From: an uncultured Ruminococcus sp.
GTDB lineage: Bacteria; Bacillota; Clostridia; Oscillospirales; Ruminococcaceae
DNA: 64,000 nt
Direction of reading: 5' to 3'
NCBI GenBank assembly: GCA_947624255.1
Contig: CANQJO010000002.1
Span: 1-64,000 of the forward strand
Made by a program: the position numbers and the translations under genes. Positions within the stretch are counted from its first letter, which is position 1; every line of letters starts with the position of its first letter. Shown here in pieces: positions 32,484-42,345 of this stretch. The notes beneath the pieces are model-generated. The model made no database searches. It was not told the DNA's origin and worked only from the letters and a program-made list of their open reading frames with translations.

Positions 32484-33500
32484 TTATGCGTTAAAATCAG
32501 ATTTAAGGGTTTCGATCTTCTCTATCACCTTATCGCACCATTCATCGAACTCGGGATCGTCCTGCTGATACTCCTCGTGGTGCAGAATAAAATTCAGAGT
32601 ATTTTCGATACCCTCTCTGAAGCTGATGACCGGCTTGTAAGAGGGGACAGCACGTTTCAGCTTGCTGTTGTCGAAAATGACCGAATTCGCCTTGTCACCC
32701 ACAAGACTTCCCATGAAATCGAAATCGCCCAGTGCCGCCAAAAGCTCTGAGGAAACGTGGCAGGTATGCAGCTCAACGCCGAGGCAGTCCGCAATTGTCC
32801 GGTAGATCTGATCCCATGTCAGAGTCTCGTCAGATGTGATATGAAAAGCCTCTCCGATCGTGTGCGGATTTCCGATCAATCCGATAAATCCGTTGGCAAA
32901 ATCACGGCTGTCCGTCATTGTCCAGAGTGATGTGCCGTCGCCGTGAATTATCACAGGCTTGCCGCTGAGCATTCTTTTAATGACCTGCCAGCTTCCGTTT
33001 TTGCCGTGTACTCCCAGCGGTACAGACTTTTCGCAGTAGGTGTGACTCGGGCGGACGATCGTTACCGGGAAACCGGTTTCCCGGTACATTTTCATGAGAA
33101 ATTCCTCGCAGGCAATTTTATTTCTTGAATATTCCCAATAAGGATTCGCAAGAGCCGTTCCCTCCGTGATAACGCAGTCCGCAGGCGGTTTGTTGTACGC
33201 AGAGGCAGAGCTGATGAAGATATACTGCTTTGTTTTGCCGTTAAAAAGGCGGTAGTCACGCTCTGCATCTGAGGGCAGAAAGCCGATGAATTCACAAACG
33301 GCATCGAACTGCATACCGATTATTTTTTGCGAGACCAACGCCTCATCGTGAATATCCGCATGAATAAAATTCACATTTTCGGGCAGATCGTGGCTGCTTT
33401 TTCCACGGTTGAGAAGAAAAAGCTCGTGACCGCTCAGAGCGAGTTTTTCGGAAATTGCAGAGCTTATCGTACCTGTGCCGCCGATCATCAATATTTTCAT
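32484..33500 (-). CDS. NAD-dependent epimerase/dehydratase family protein
   Basis: MKILMIGGTGTISSAISEKL Rossmann motif; SDR-type core. Confidence 0.85.
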   Translation of the reverse strand: MKILMIGGTGTISSAISEKLALSGHELFLLNRGKSSHDLPENVNFIHADIHDEALVSQKIIGMQFDAVCEFIGFLPSDAERDYRLFNGKTKQYIFISSASAYNKPPADCVITEGTALANPYWEYSRNKIACEEFLMKMYRETGFPVTIVRPSHTYCEKSVPLGVHGKNGSWQVIKRMLSGKPVIIHGDGTSLWTMTDSRDFANGFIGLIGNPHTIGEAFHITSDETLTWDQIYRTIADCLGVELHTCHVSSELLAALGDFDFMGSLVGDKANSVIFDNSKLKRAVPSYKPVISFREGIENTLNFILHHEEYQQDDPEFDEWCDKVIEKIETLKSDFNA

Positions 33501-33570
33501 ATGTTTCCTCCTTTTCAGACAACACCGCACAGACGAGCGGAGTATGCGCTGTCAGATCTTTCGTATTGTT

Positions 33571-34626
33571 TTACTGCCCGAAATGCTCATCTGCGATCGC
33601 ATTGAGCTGTGCAGCGATCTCTGAGAAATCACGGTTAAGATCAAGTGTCCTGACACTGATCTTGTTTCCGCTCATCTGATAGACATTATCAGGCAGGACA
33701 GCCTCTTCTGTGCGGGCATAAAGCAGCATTCCGGATACCGTGTGCGGCTCATCACCAAATTCGCTGTCCTTGTTCTTCACATAGGTGAAGATCTGGTATA
33801 AATTATTCGAGTGAAGTGTATGTACGTCGTATTTTTCCTGCGTGGTATGGGCATAGTATTTGGCATCTATGATAAGTACCTTGTTTCCCTGTGAAAGCGT
33901 AATATCACTCTGCATGACAGGCAGCATTGTTCCGGCACCATCGTCCAGACTCCACGGTATCCGTGAGGCATTTGCTTTCACCTGCGGACATTCCTTTGCA
34001 TAATATTCAAGAATGAACCTTTCATACAGCCGCTCCATACGCTGCCGATCAATGAATTCCGCCAGCTTATATTCTCCGGGAGATGTAGTCATAAGCATAC
34101 CCTCAAGCACTAACTGACAAAGACCGATGAGCATTCGATATGCGTTATTGTTCCTCTGAAAGCAGATCGAAGACCGGTTAAAAGATGTCGGATCTATCGT
34201 ATCAACATTCGAGAAAAAAAGCATTTCCTTTTTCAGATCTGTCTTATACCTTGTGCTCACCGATGTGCTGCGCAGCAGGAGATCCATCGTTGTTTTCAGG
34301 ATCTGATTAAGCTGATTATTTTCGGAAAGCTCATCATATTCGCAGGTCAGCGCCCGTTTTCTTGCAAGACTATTCCGAATTGTTCCGGCAATATCTATCT
34401 TGCCCCGCATTACTGCCGTGTCCTCCCTGCGGCTCAGATATTCACGGTAGAGTCCCTGTTTCAACAGTCTGCCGATCCCCTTTGTCAGTATAGCGGCAAA
34501 GAGATCATGCAGATTCTCAAACTCCTCTGCCGCCACATTTTCACAGCTCCCCTGCTCCAAAGAAGTGAACGCATAGGAGAGCATATAGTATATATTTTTT
34601 ATGAATATGCTCTTATCCCTTGTCAT
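33571..34626 (-). CDS. mcrC: McrC-like restriction component
   Basis: IKNIYYMLSYAF N-terminus; nuclease-like VMQSDITL...KVLIIDAKYY; ATGA overlap with the upstream McrB-like gene. Confidence 0.85.
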   Translation of the reverse strand: MTRDKSIFIKNIYYMLSYAFTSLEQGSCENVAAEEFENLHDLFAAILTKGIGRLLKQGLYREYLSRREDTAVMRGKIDIAGTIRNSLARKRALTCEYDELSENNQLNQILKTTMDLLLRSTSVSTRYKTDLKKEMLFFSNVDTIDPTSFNRSSICFQRNNNAYRMLIGLCQLVLEGMLMTTSPGEYKLAEFIDRQRMERLYERFILEYYAKECPQVKANASRIPWSLDDGAGTMLPVMQSDITLSQGNKVLIIDAKYYAHTTQEKYDVHTLHSNNLYQIFTYVKNKDSEFGDEPHTVSGMLLYARTEEAVLPDNVYQMSGNKISVRTLDLNRDFSEIAAQLNAIADEHFGQ

Positions 34627-36206
34627 TGAAACACACCCTGCAGGATATTCTCCCAACGCCGCAGCTTGACAGCATCATCGAACCAATACTCGGACAGCAT
34701 CGGGAGAATATCAAAATCAACAACGGAATGCAGCCAATCTTCGGTGCAAATGTCTTTGCCGCAGAAATAGCTGTGACCGATGCAAAATCCTTTACCGAGA
34801 GACTTGTCCGATGCGATCTCTCTGTTCAGCTCTTTCACTCTCGAAATAAGCTCATTAAATGTCTCGCTATCCAGCTTTTTTTGATATCGGATAAATCCGT
34901 CGGTGTCGAACCCCGGCTCTATCTCGAAGAAACTGAAACGGCGGCGGAGTGCATAGTCGATCATGGCAAGGCTTCGGTCAGCCGTATTCATCATGCCGAT
35001 GATGTATAGATTTTCCGGAACAGAGAATGTAAGACCGTTGTATGCAAGTGTGGCTTTTGTCCCTCTGTAGTCACGTTCAATGAGCATGAGCAGCTCTCCG
35101 AAAATTTTGCTCATATTGCCACGGTTGATCTCGTCAATGATGAAAAAGAAGTCCTTATCCGGCTGATCGGCGGCTTTTCGGCAGAATCGGTAGAAAATGC
35201 CGTATTTCAATTCAAAGCCGTCCTTGACAGGCTTATATCCCATCATGAGATCTTCATAGGAATAGTTCTGATGAAACTGTACAAATTCGATGCGGCTCTC
35301 GTCCTTCACGCCCATCATAGAATAAGCGAGTCTCTTAGCTGTAAAGGTTTTTCCGACACCCGGCGCTCCTTGCAGGATAATGTTCTTCTTGTTGCGAAGC
35401 ACTGCGACAAGCTTTTCATACCGTGTTTCGGTCATATAGACCTCTTCGAGAAAATCGTGTTTCGTATAAATGCCGGTCAACGTTTCGGAATGAATATCCT
35501 CCTCATCAGGCACAGAGGTGCTCTCCTGCGGGTAATATCGGCTGATGTAAAAGCACACATCAGTGGTCAGTGTTTTAAGCTCCGGATCGGGATAGCAGGT
35601 ATCTGTCAGCCGGCTTTTGATCAAATCGACAAGCTCTGTGTCATGCTTCAATTCTTCGCAGATCTCATCACAGAGCCTATAGAAATTCCTGATATTGTCG
35701 GCATATGCGCCTTTTCTGAACCGGTAGCTGCTATTCAACTCATCTGCTACGGCTTTGATCTCGCCGAACTTATAAATATAATACTTGTCCGGATATCGCA
35801 GCCACAGGTATGTGCTGACGGCGTTTTCATATTGGTAATGCTGACCGGCACCGTTCCCGTATTTTTCAAGGAGAACAGAGGACTGCATCTTAAAGGCATC
35901 AATACGCTCATATATATCCCTGCTCTCATCAAAAAGGGCAATGAACATGGAGCGCACCTCCTCCGGAGCAGTCTTTGCAAATCCGGTGATCATTCGTGCC
36001 GGAAAATTATTCATTGAAGATAGCAAGTTGTATGTCTTTGCAAGGGATCGGGTGAGCATATCGGCAAAATCAGTCTCATTCACATTCCAATTGTCCTGAA
36101 AGCACTTAACAGCCTCCCACTTATATTTTTCGTTGTCCCGGTGCGCAGACACGAGATCCTGTTTGTATTTTACGAGAATATCCCTCAAACGAAATTTGTC
36201 AAACAT
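34623..36206 (-). CDS. mcrB: McrB-like AAA+ restriction motor with unassigned N-terminal domain
   Basis: ILQGAPGVGKTFTAKRL; FVQFHQNYSYEDLMMGY; FFIIDEINRGNMSKIFGELL; MNTADRSLAMIDYALRRRF. Confidence 0.9.
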   Translation of the reverse strand: MFDKFRLRDILVKYKQDLVSAHRDNEKYKWEAVKCFQDNWNVNETDFADMLTRSLAKTYNLLSSMNNFPARMITGFAKTAPEEVRSMFIALFDESRDIYERIDAFKMQSSVLLEKYGNGAGQHYQYENAVSTYLWLRYPDKYYIYKFGEIKAVADELNSSYRFRKGAYADNIRNFYRLCDEICEELKHDTELVDLIKSRLTDTCYPDPELKTLTTDVCFYISRYYPQESTSVPDEEDIHSETLTGIYTKHDFLEEVYMTETRYEKLVAVLRNKKNIILQGAPGVGKTFTAKRLAYSMMGVKDESRIEFVQFHQNYSYEDLMMGYKPVKDGFELKYGIFYRFCRKAADQPDKDFFFIIDEINRGNMSKIFGELLMLIERDYRGTKATLAYNGLTFSVPENLYIIGMMNTADRSLAMIDYALRRRFSFFEIEPGFDTDGFIRYQKKLDSETFNELISRVKELNREIASDKSLGKGFCIGHSYFCGKDICTEDWLHSVVDFDILPMLSEYWFDDAVKLRRWENILQGVFQ

Positions 36207-36362
36207 GATACTTTCCTCCGATACGTTTTCAACGTCTCAATTATTATATCATATCATGCTGATAATTGCAAGCGGCGGCTCGGCGCTGTTTTATAAATAT
36301 GTTTCCAAAGCATATTGACAATCAGGAAAAAATGGTGTATTATAAATGTAACATATGATTCA

Positions 36363-36500
36363 GAGCTTGTCTTCGTAATGCCTGAGCGTAATTTTGCCAA
36401 AGACAAGAAAATTTGAAGCAATACTGTCATGCTGCGGGAACTTTTACGCATTCATCGGCAAGATCTGCCGTAACAGAGTGCGCAATATCCTGCAATGACA
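36363..36500 (+). ncRNA. Candidate structured RNA, copy 1, upstream of trkA
   Basis: GAGCTTGTCTT...AAGACAAGAAAATTT hairpin, then ATACTGTCA, CTTTTACGCA and CGGCAAGATCTGCCG hairpin; strongly similar to 41482-41620. Confidence 0.55.
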
Positions 36501-36523
36501 ATTTCTTAAAAGGGGATCCATGT

Positions 36524-37882
36524 ATGGATATTATTATTGTGGGCTGCGGCAAGGTAGGAAATGCTCTTGCCGAAGTGCTGTCCGAAGAGCACAGCGTTAC
36601 CATTATTGATAAGATCGAGGATAAGATCGAAGCCGCTGTAAATGACTATGATGTCATGGGAATAGCCGGAAACTGTCTGCAAACAAGTGTTCTTGAGGAG
36701 GCAAATATTGATAAGACCGATATCTTCATTGCTGTTACTTCCTCCGACGAGGTGAACATTCTCTCATGCCTTATAGCAAAGAAAATGAAAGCGCACCACT
36801 GCATTGCACGTGTACGGAATCCGGAATTTGACCGGCAGCTTGTTTTCATGCGTGAGGAGCTTGGTATCGGTATGATGGTGAATCCTGATTACAACGCTGC
36901 CAATGAGATCGCTAAGGTCCTGCGTTATCCGGAGGCTATCAATATCGAGTCATTCGCTAAGGGACGTGTTGATCTTGCCGAAATACGCATAAGCAGCGGC
37001 AGTATCCTTGACAACATTGCACTCAGTCAGCTTTCAAAAAGGCTGAAGCTCGATGTGCTGATATGCGCCGTTCAGAGGGGAGATGAGCTTATTATCCCGA
37101 ACGGCAGCTTTATTCTCAGAGCCGGTGACAAGATCCATATGACGGCATCACACAGCGCAATGGTGAAGTTTTTCCGGAGCATAAGTGCCGCATACCGTGA
37201 AAAGCGTGTAAAATCGGCAGTCCTTATCGGCGGCGGACGTGTGGCATATCATCTCTCAAAACAGCTCATAGAAATGGGCGTTAAAGTCAAGATAATCGAG
37301 ATAGATGAGGAACGCTGCATAGAGCTGAGCCAAAGGCTGAACAAGGTGAATATCTCCCATGCGGACGGTACTGACCACGATATCCTTGAGGAGGAGCACG
37401 TCTATGATGCGGACGCTGTTGTCACACTCACGGGTATTGACGAGGAGAATATACTCCTCTCACTGCTTGCAAAGAAAAACGGCGTTGAAAAGGTCGTCAC
37501 AAAGGTGAACAGAATGTCGCTGATACAGCTTTCTGATACGCTTGCGCTTGACAGCCTTATCTCGCCCAAGACCATAACGGTCAACCAGATATTGCAGTAC
37601 GTCAGGGCAAAGCAGAACTCGGTCGGAAACAGCGTTACAACACTGTACCGCCTTGTGAACGACAGACTTGAAGCTCTTGAATTCGTTATCCGTGATGAAA
37701 AGGAGTATATCGGCGTACCGCTTAAAAAGCTGAAGATCAGGAGCGGTATACTTATCGCAAGCATCGTCCGTGGAAATGAGCTTATAATCCCCAAGGGCGA
37801 TGACTGCCTGCGGATAAATGACAGCGTTGTTGTGATAAGCACCAACAAGGGATTCCACGATCTGAGCAATATCTTCGATTAG
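36524..37882 (+). CDS. trkA: Trk potassium uptake regulatory protein TrkA
   Basis: MDIIIVGCGKVGNALAEVL and a second Rossmann/RCK unit SAVLIGGGRVAYHLSKQL. Confidence 0.95.
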   Translation: MDIIIVGCGKVGNALAEVLSEEHSVTIIDKIEDKIEAAVNDYDVMGIAGNCLQTSVLEEANIDKTDIFIAVTSSDEVNILSCLIAKKMKAHHCIARVRNPEFDRQLVFMREELGIGMMVNPDYNAANEIAKVLRYPEAINIESFAKGRVDLAEIRISSGSILDNIALSQLSKRLKLDVLICAVQRGDELIIPNGSFILRAGDKIHMTASHSAMVKFFRSISAAYREKRVKSAVLIGGGRVAYHLSKQLIEMGVKVKIIEIDEERCIELSQRLNKVNISHADGTDHDILEEEHVYDADAVVTLTGIDEENILLSLLAKKNGVEKVVTKVNRMSLIQLSDTLALDSLISPKTITVNQILQYVRAKQNSVGNSVTTLYRLVNDRLEALEFVIRDEKEYIGVPLKKLKIRSGILIASIVRGNELIIPKGDDCLRINDSVVVISTNKGFHDLSNIFD

Positions 37883-37942
37883 TGCCGGGGATAACTTCGA
37901 TGAAATAACGCTTCGGCGCAATATGAAAAAGGATCATACAAA

Positions 37943-39379
37943 ATGAATTATAAAATGATAATGTACATGATGGGTCAGATCTTCAAAGTAGTCGGACTCT
38001 TCATGCTTTTGCCTGCTGCGGTAGGACTATACTACGGTGAAGATCACGTTGTCACCTCGTTTGGTATCCCGTTTCTGATACTCGTGACCATTGCTTTCCT
38101 TTTCACCGTGAAAAAACCAAAGGATAACTCTGTATATTCTATGGAGGGCTTCGTCAGCGTTGCCGCTTCGTGGATAGGCGTTTCCGCCATAGGAGCGCTC
38201 CCGTTCGTCATTTCCGGAGAGATACCCAATTACGTTGACGCACTCTTTGAAACTGTGTCCGGCTTCACCACTACGGGTGCAACTATTCTCAGCGATATCG
38301 AGAGTATGTCACGCTCATGTCTCTTCTGGAGATCGTTCACTCACTGGCTGGGCGGTATGGGAATACTCATGTTCGTACTGGCGATTATGTCGAGCAATGA
38401 CTCACGCACAATGCACATGATGAGAGCTGAATGTGCAGGACCTAACGTCGGAAGACTCGTGTCAAAATCGAGTTTCTCCGCAAGGATTCTCTACGGTATA
38501 TACATATTTCTCACCGTTTCCGAGATAATACTTCTTCTCTGCGGCGGAATGTCCCTGTATGACAGCGTTATCCATGCCTGCTCCTCTGCCGGAACAGGAG
38601 GATTCTCCACATATTCCGCAAGCATCGGTCATTTCAACAGCCTTTACATCGAAATGGTCATAGCGGCGTTTATTATTCTTTTCGGAGTGAATTTCAACCT
38701 GTACTACTATCTTATTATAAGGAAATTCTCCCTTGCCTTCAAGAATGAGGAGGTGCGTGTTTACTTCGGGACGATAATCTTCGCAACGGTGATAATAACT
38801 CTGAATATTATGCGCCTTTACGATAACTTCGGCGGCGCACTCAGGCACGCTTTCTTTATGGTCGCCTCCACTATCACTTCGACAGGCTTTGCCACTGCCG
38901 ATATTACTCAATGGCCGGTATTTTCGCAGACGCTGCTCGTGCTTCTGATGTTCGTAGGCTCGTGTGCAGGCTCGACCGGCGGCGGTATGAAAGTCTCACG
39001 TATAATGATAATCGTCAAGACCGGCATAAAAGAGCTGAAATATATCGTAAATCCGAGAGCTGTTGCCACTGTAAAAATGGACGGCAAACCCGTTGACAGG
39101 GACGTTGTGCGAGGAGCGGCATCATATCTTGTGCTTTTTCTGATGCTCATGGCGGTGTCGCTGCTTCTGATAACGCTTGATAAATACTCAATCGAGGAGT
39201 CTGCTTCGGCTGTCATAACCTGCATGAACAATATCGGTTTCGGCGTGGGAGCTTTCGGTCCTAACGGAGGTTTTGGCGATCTTAATTCCTTTTCAAAGAT
39301 AGTGCTGTGCTTCGATATGCTTTTAGGAAGACTGGAGATATATCCTCTGATAATGCTCTTTGCATCAAAGAGAAGATAA
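37943..39379 (+). CDS. trkH: TrkH-family potassium transporter
   Basis: VSGFTTTGATIL; SSAGTGGFSTY; GSCAGSTGGGMKVSR; selectivity-filter repeats. Confidence 0.95.
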   Translation: MNYKMIMYMMGQIFKVVGLFMLLPAAVGLYYGEDHVVTSFGIPFLILVTIAFLFTVKKPKDNSVYSMEGFVSVAASWIGVSAIGALPFVISGEIPNYVDALFETVSGFTTTGATILSDIESMSRSCLFWRSFTHWLGGMGILMFVLAIMSSNDSRTMHMMRAECAGPNVGRLVSKSSFSARILYGIYIFLTVSEIILLLCGGMSLYDSVIHACSSAGTGGFSTYSASIGHFNSLYIEMVIAAFIILFGVNFNLYYYLIIRKFSLAFKNEEVRVYFGTIIFATVIITLNIMRLYDNFGGALRHAFFMVASTITSTGFATADITQWPVFSQTLLVLLMFVGSCAGSTGGGMKVSRIMIIVKTGIKELKYIVNPRAVATVKMDGKPVDRDVVRGAASYLVLFLMLMAVSLLLITLDKYSIEESASAVITCMNNIGFGVGAFGPNGGFGDLNSFSKIVLCFDMLLGRLEIYPLIMLFASKRR

Positions 39380-39402
39380 AATTTTATTAAGGAGGTCTTT
39401 TT

Positions 39403-40842
39403 ATGTGTAAAAAATTGTTGTCTGTTTTGCTCAGTATCGTTATTTCTGCGGCGTTCGCCGTTGCTTCGGTGGTAAATGCAGTACCCTCTCTGCCGGAGCT
39501 TGACACGCCTGATACATCGTCTTCATTTATGGAATGGCATCTTTCCTCAGCAAAAGGCGTTCCCGGAGACTATATCAAGGTAGATGTAAAGGTGTATAAC
39601 TGCGTTGCCTTGAGATCCGTGCGAGGAGTCGGCTTCATAGTGGATTCTCCGATCGAATTTGTCGGAATGTCTTCGACCTGCCCCACATATAATGCCTCTA
39701 TAGACTATACGATATCGGGAAACAGGCTGTCCTTTTCCTTGTCGGGCAGCAATCCTTCGACCACCGCTGATAAATCTGTCCTGTTTTCTGTGTATCTGAA
39801 AGTTCCTGAAAATTGCCCTGTCGGAGAATATGATCTTGGGTGGACGTCCGCTGACTGGCGCGCTGAAACTGCATCAGGCTCGTCCTGCTATGCACTTCTG
39901 AGATCTACCACAGTATATATCACCAACGGCACATCTACCGGAACAATGCCTCCTGTATCAAACACAACGGCAACGACCTCAAGAACAACGACAACAACGA
40001 CTTCAAGGACAACTACCACTACAACCACTACCACACGCCCGACAACGACCTCTACCACCACGACCACACGTCCGACCACGACTTCTACCACCACGACCAC
40101 ACGTCCGACTACGACTTCTACCACCACGACCACACGCCCGACTACGACTTCTACCACGACCACTCAGCCGCAGAGCAATTTATCCGTAAAACAGCCGAAT
40201 GAGAGTCAGCTCTATGTGGGAAATACCATAACGCTTGAATATACAGCACCGACCGGCATCGGTATCGGCTGGGTAGAGCTTTCAGACTGGAATATAGCGA
40301 GCGTGAGCGGAGGTAAGCTCACATTCCGGAATGCCGGAAAACTCACCGTTACGATACATTTCAACGATCAGACACAGACGGCGATACCGATCGAACTGAA
40401 TATACGTGAGACGCAGGACAGCTCTGCAACTTCGTCTGCGACCACCACAAGCACAACAACCTCTACGAGTACGACTACATCGACATCGACATCAACGTCA
40501 AGGTCAACGTCAACGTCAACTTCAACTTCTACATCATCAACGACATCATCAACGACATCATCAACGACCACCTCAACAACACCTCCTCAGCCGAATATAA
40601 ATTTGGGAGATATCAACACTGACGGAAAGATTTCGGCGGTCGATGCCTCAATGGTGCTGTCTGAGTATGCCGAGCTTTCATCGGGCGGAGGCGGCAGCTT
40701 TACTCCGGAGCAGAAAACCGCCGCAGATGTAAACTTTGACGGTATGACCGATGCCCGTGACGCATCGCTTATTCTCAGCTATTATGCGTATCTCTCGAGC
40801 GGCGGCACGATCACCGATATGAGGGTATGGCTGACGCAGTAG
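39403..40842 (+). CDS. Secreted cohesin-like / Ig-like / dockerin protein with Thr-rich linkers (scaffoldin-adaptor-like)
   Basis: Signal peptide; cohesin-like domain (FMEWHLSSAKGVPGDYIKVDVKVYN...); C-terminal dockerin GDINTDGKISAVDASMVLSEYA / ADVNFDGMTDARDASLILSYYA. Confidence 0.82.
   Translation: MCKKLLSVLLSIVISAAFAVASVVNAVPSLPELDTPDTSSSFMEWHLSSAKGVPGDYIKVDVKVYNCVALRSVRGVGFIVDSPIEFVGMSSTCPTYNASIDYTISGNRLSFSLSGSNPSTTADKSVLFSVYLKVPENCPVGEYDLGWTSADWRAETASGSSCYALLRSTTVYITNGTSTGTMPPVSNTTATTSRTTTTTTSRTTTTTTTTTRPTTTSTTTTTRPTTTSTTTTTRPTTTSTTTTTRPTTTSTTTTQPQSNLSVKQPNESQLYVGNTITLEYTAPTGIGIGWVELSDWNIASVSGGKLTFRNAGKLTVTIHFNDQTQTAIPIELNIRETQDSSATSSATTTSTTTSTSTTTSTSTSTSRSTSTSTSTSTSSTTSSTTSSTTTSTTPPQPNINLGDINTDGKISAVDASMVLSEYAELSSGGGGSFTPEQKTAADVNFDGMTDARDASLILSYYAYLSSGGTITDMRVWLTQ
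40032..40160 (+). repeat. 33-bp tandem repeat (four units) encoding TRPTTTSTTTT
   Basis: CG(C/T)CCG anchors at 40036, 40069, 40102 and 40135, exactly 33 bp apart. Confidence 0.9.
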
Positions 40843-40948
40843 GAGTGTGATCTATAGAAAAAATCACCAATGAACGTGCCTGAAAACTCCCTTTATGGGA
40901 AAAAATCAACAAAATAATGAGTATCGGCGGCTTTTTTGAGTATTCCTC

Positions 40949-40977
40949 TTGACAAGCCGCCTTTTTTTGGTTATAAT
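40949..40977 (+). promoter_or_regulatory. Promoter upstream of rpsL
   Basis: TTGACA, 17 bp, TATAAT. Confidence 0.8.
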
Positions 40978-41024
40978 AAATAAGTGTGCATGATTGTGCA
41001 TAATTTCAGAAAAGGAGGAGAAAT

Positions 41025-41441
41025 ATGCCTACATTCAACCAACTGGTCCGCAAGGGCAGAAAGGATCTCGAATCCAAGTCTACTGCACCTGCTCTCCAGA
41101 AAGGCTACAACGCCAAGAAGAAGGTCCAGATCAACCTCAGCTCACCCCAGAAAAGAGGAGTGTGCACTGCTGTAAGAACGGCTACACCTAAGAAGCCTAA
41201 CTCGGCTATGAGAAAGATCGCAAGAGTTAAGCTCACCAACGGCTATGAGGTAACTTCCTACATTCCCGGTATCGGTCATAACCTTCAGGAGCACAGCGTC
41301 GTTCTTATCAGAGGCGGACGTGTAAAGGATCTCCCCGGTGTGCGTTATCACATCATAAGAGGTACTCTCGATGCTCAGGGCGTTGCCAACAGAGGTCAGG
41401 CTCGTTCAAAGTACGGTGCCAAGAGACCAAAGGCAAAATAA
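41025..41441 (+). CDS. rpsL: 30S ribosomal protein S12
   Basis: [40 protein letters not shown]. Confidence 0.98.
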   Translation: MPTFNQLVRKGRKDLESKSTAPALQKGYNAKKKVQINLSSPQKRGVCTAVRTATPKKPNSAMRKIARVKLTNGYEVTSYIPGIGHNLQEHSVVLIRGGRVKDLPGVRYHIIRGTLDAQGVANRGQARSKYGAKRPKAK

Positions 41442-41481
41442 GCCTTTAAGTCGGCGGAAGACTCTAAACTCCGCATAACAT

Positions 41482-41620
41482 GAGCTTGTCTTTACGGCTG
41501 AGTCCAATACTGCCGGGGACAAGAAAATTTAACGGGATATTGTCACAACAGCAAGTGCTTTTTACGCAGATAACGGATCTTCCGGAAATCATGCTGACTG
41601 CTGCTTGTACGGACAGTTCC
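41482..41620 (+). ncRNA. Candidate structured RNA, copy 2, in the rpsL-rpsG intergenic region
   Basis: GAGCTTGTCTTTACGGCTGAG...TGCCGGGGACAAGAAAATTT, ATATTGTCA, CTTTTTACGCA; aligns with 36363-36500. Confidence 0.55.
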
Positions 41621-41790
41621 GGATAGGCTGACTACTGCCGCAAGAAAATGCGGAGATTCTATATAGATCCCTCTGCATTGGTCTTGACGCACCCGACCGG
41701 TGAAGCGCTTTACCTGCCCCGAACGGCGGGAGTAACCGGTCTGTACGAGTACCTATGAATTCATGAATCTATGTGAAGGAGGGAAGCGAA

Positions 41791-42261
41791 ATGCCAAGAA
41801 GAGGTAATATCGCAAAGCGTGATGTATTACAGGATCCTGTATACAATTCAAAGCTCGTTACACGTCTCATAAACAATATTATGCTGGACGGTAAAAAGGG
41901 CGTTGCACAGAAAATAGTTTACGGTGCATTCGACATCGTTGCCGAGAAAACAGGCAAGGACGCACTTGAAGTATTTGAGCAGGCTATGGAGAATATCATG
42001 CCTGAGCTTGAAGTAAAGGCTCGCCGTCTGGGCGGTGCAACATATCAGGTGCCTATGGAGGTAAGACCTGAAAGACGTCAGACTCTCGGTCTCAGATGGA
42101 TAACAAAATATGCCAGAGAGAGAAACGAGAAGACAATGAAGGAAAGACTTGCCGGTGAGATCCTCGATGCTGTAAACGGCACAGGCGGTGCCTGCAAAAA
42201 GCGTGATGATACTCACAAGATGGCAGAGGCTAACAAGGCGTTTGCTCATTACCGTTGGTAA
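41791..42261 (+). CDS. rpsG: 30S ribosomal protein S7
   Basis: [44 protein letters not shown]. Confidence 0.97.
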   Translation: MPRRGNIAKRDVLQDPVYNSKLVTRLINNIMLDGKKGVAQKIVYGAFDIVAEKTGKDALEVFEQAMENIMPELEVKARRLGGATYQVPMEVRPERRQTLGLRWITKYARERNEKTMKERLAGEILDAVNGTGGACKKRDDTHKMAEANKAFAHYRW

Positions 42262-42345
42262 TAAGCCGCCGAGGTACGGCTTTGCAGTGATCTGCAAGGT
42301 CACGCTTCATGTCTCTGATGATCTTGTATCTGAAAGGAGATTATT

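Noticed and set aside
40036-40160. CRISPR-like regularly spaced repeat
   Set aside because: 33-bp units are contiguous, in frame and encode a Thr-rich linker; no spacers.
39888-40163. Val-rich minus ORF (MVVVEVVVGRVVVV...) and the similar ORF at 40368-40571
   Set aside because: Antisense readings of the ACN (Thr) linker repeats.
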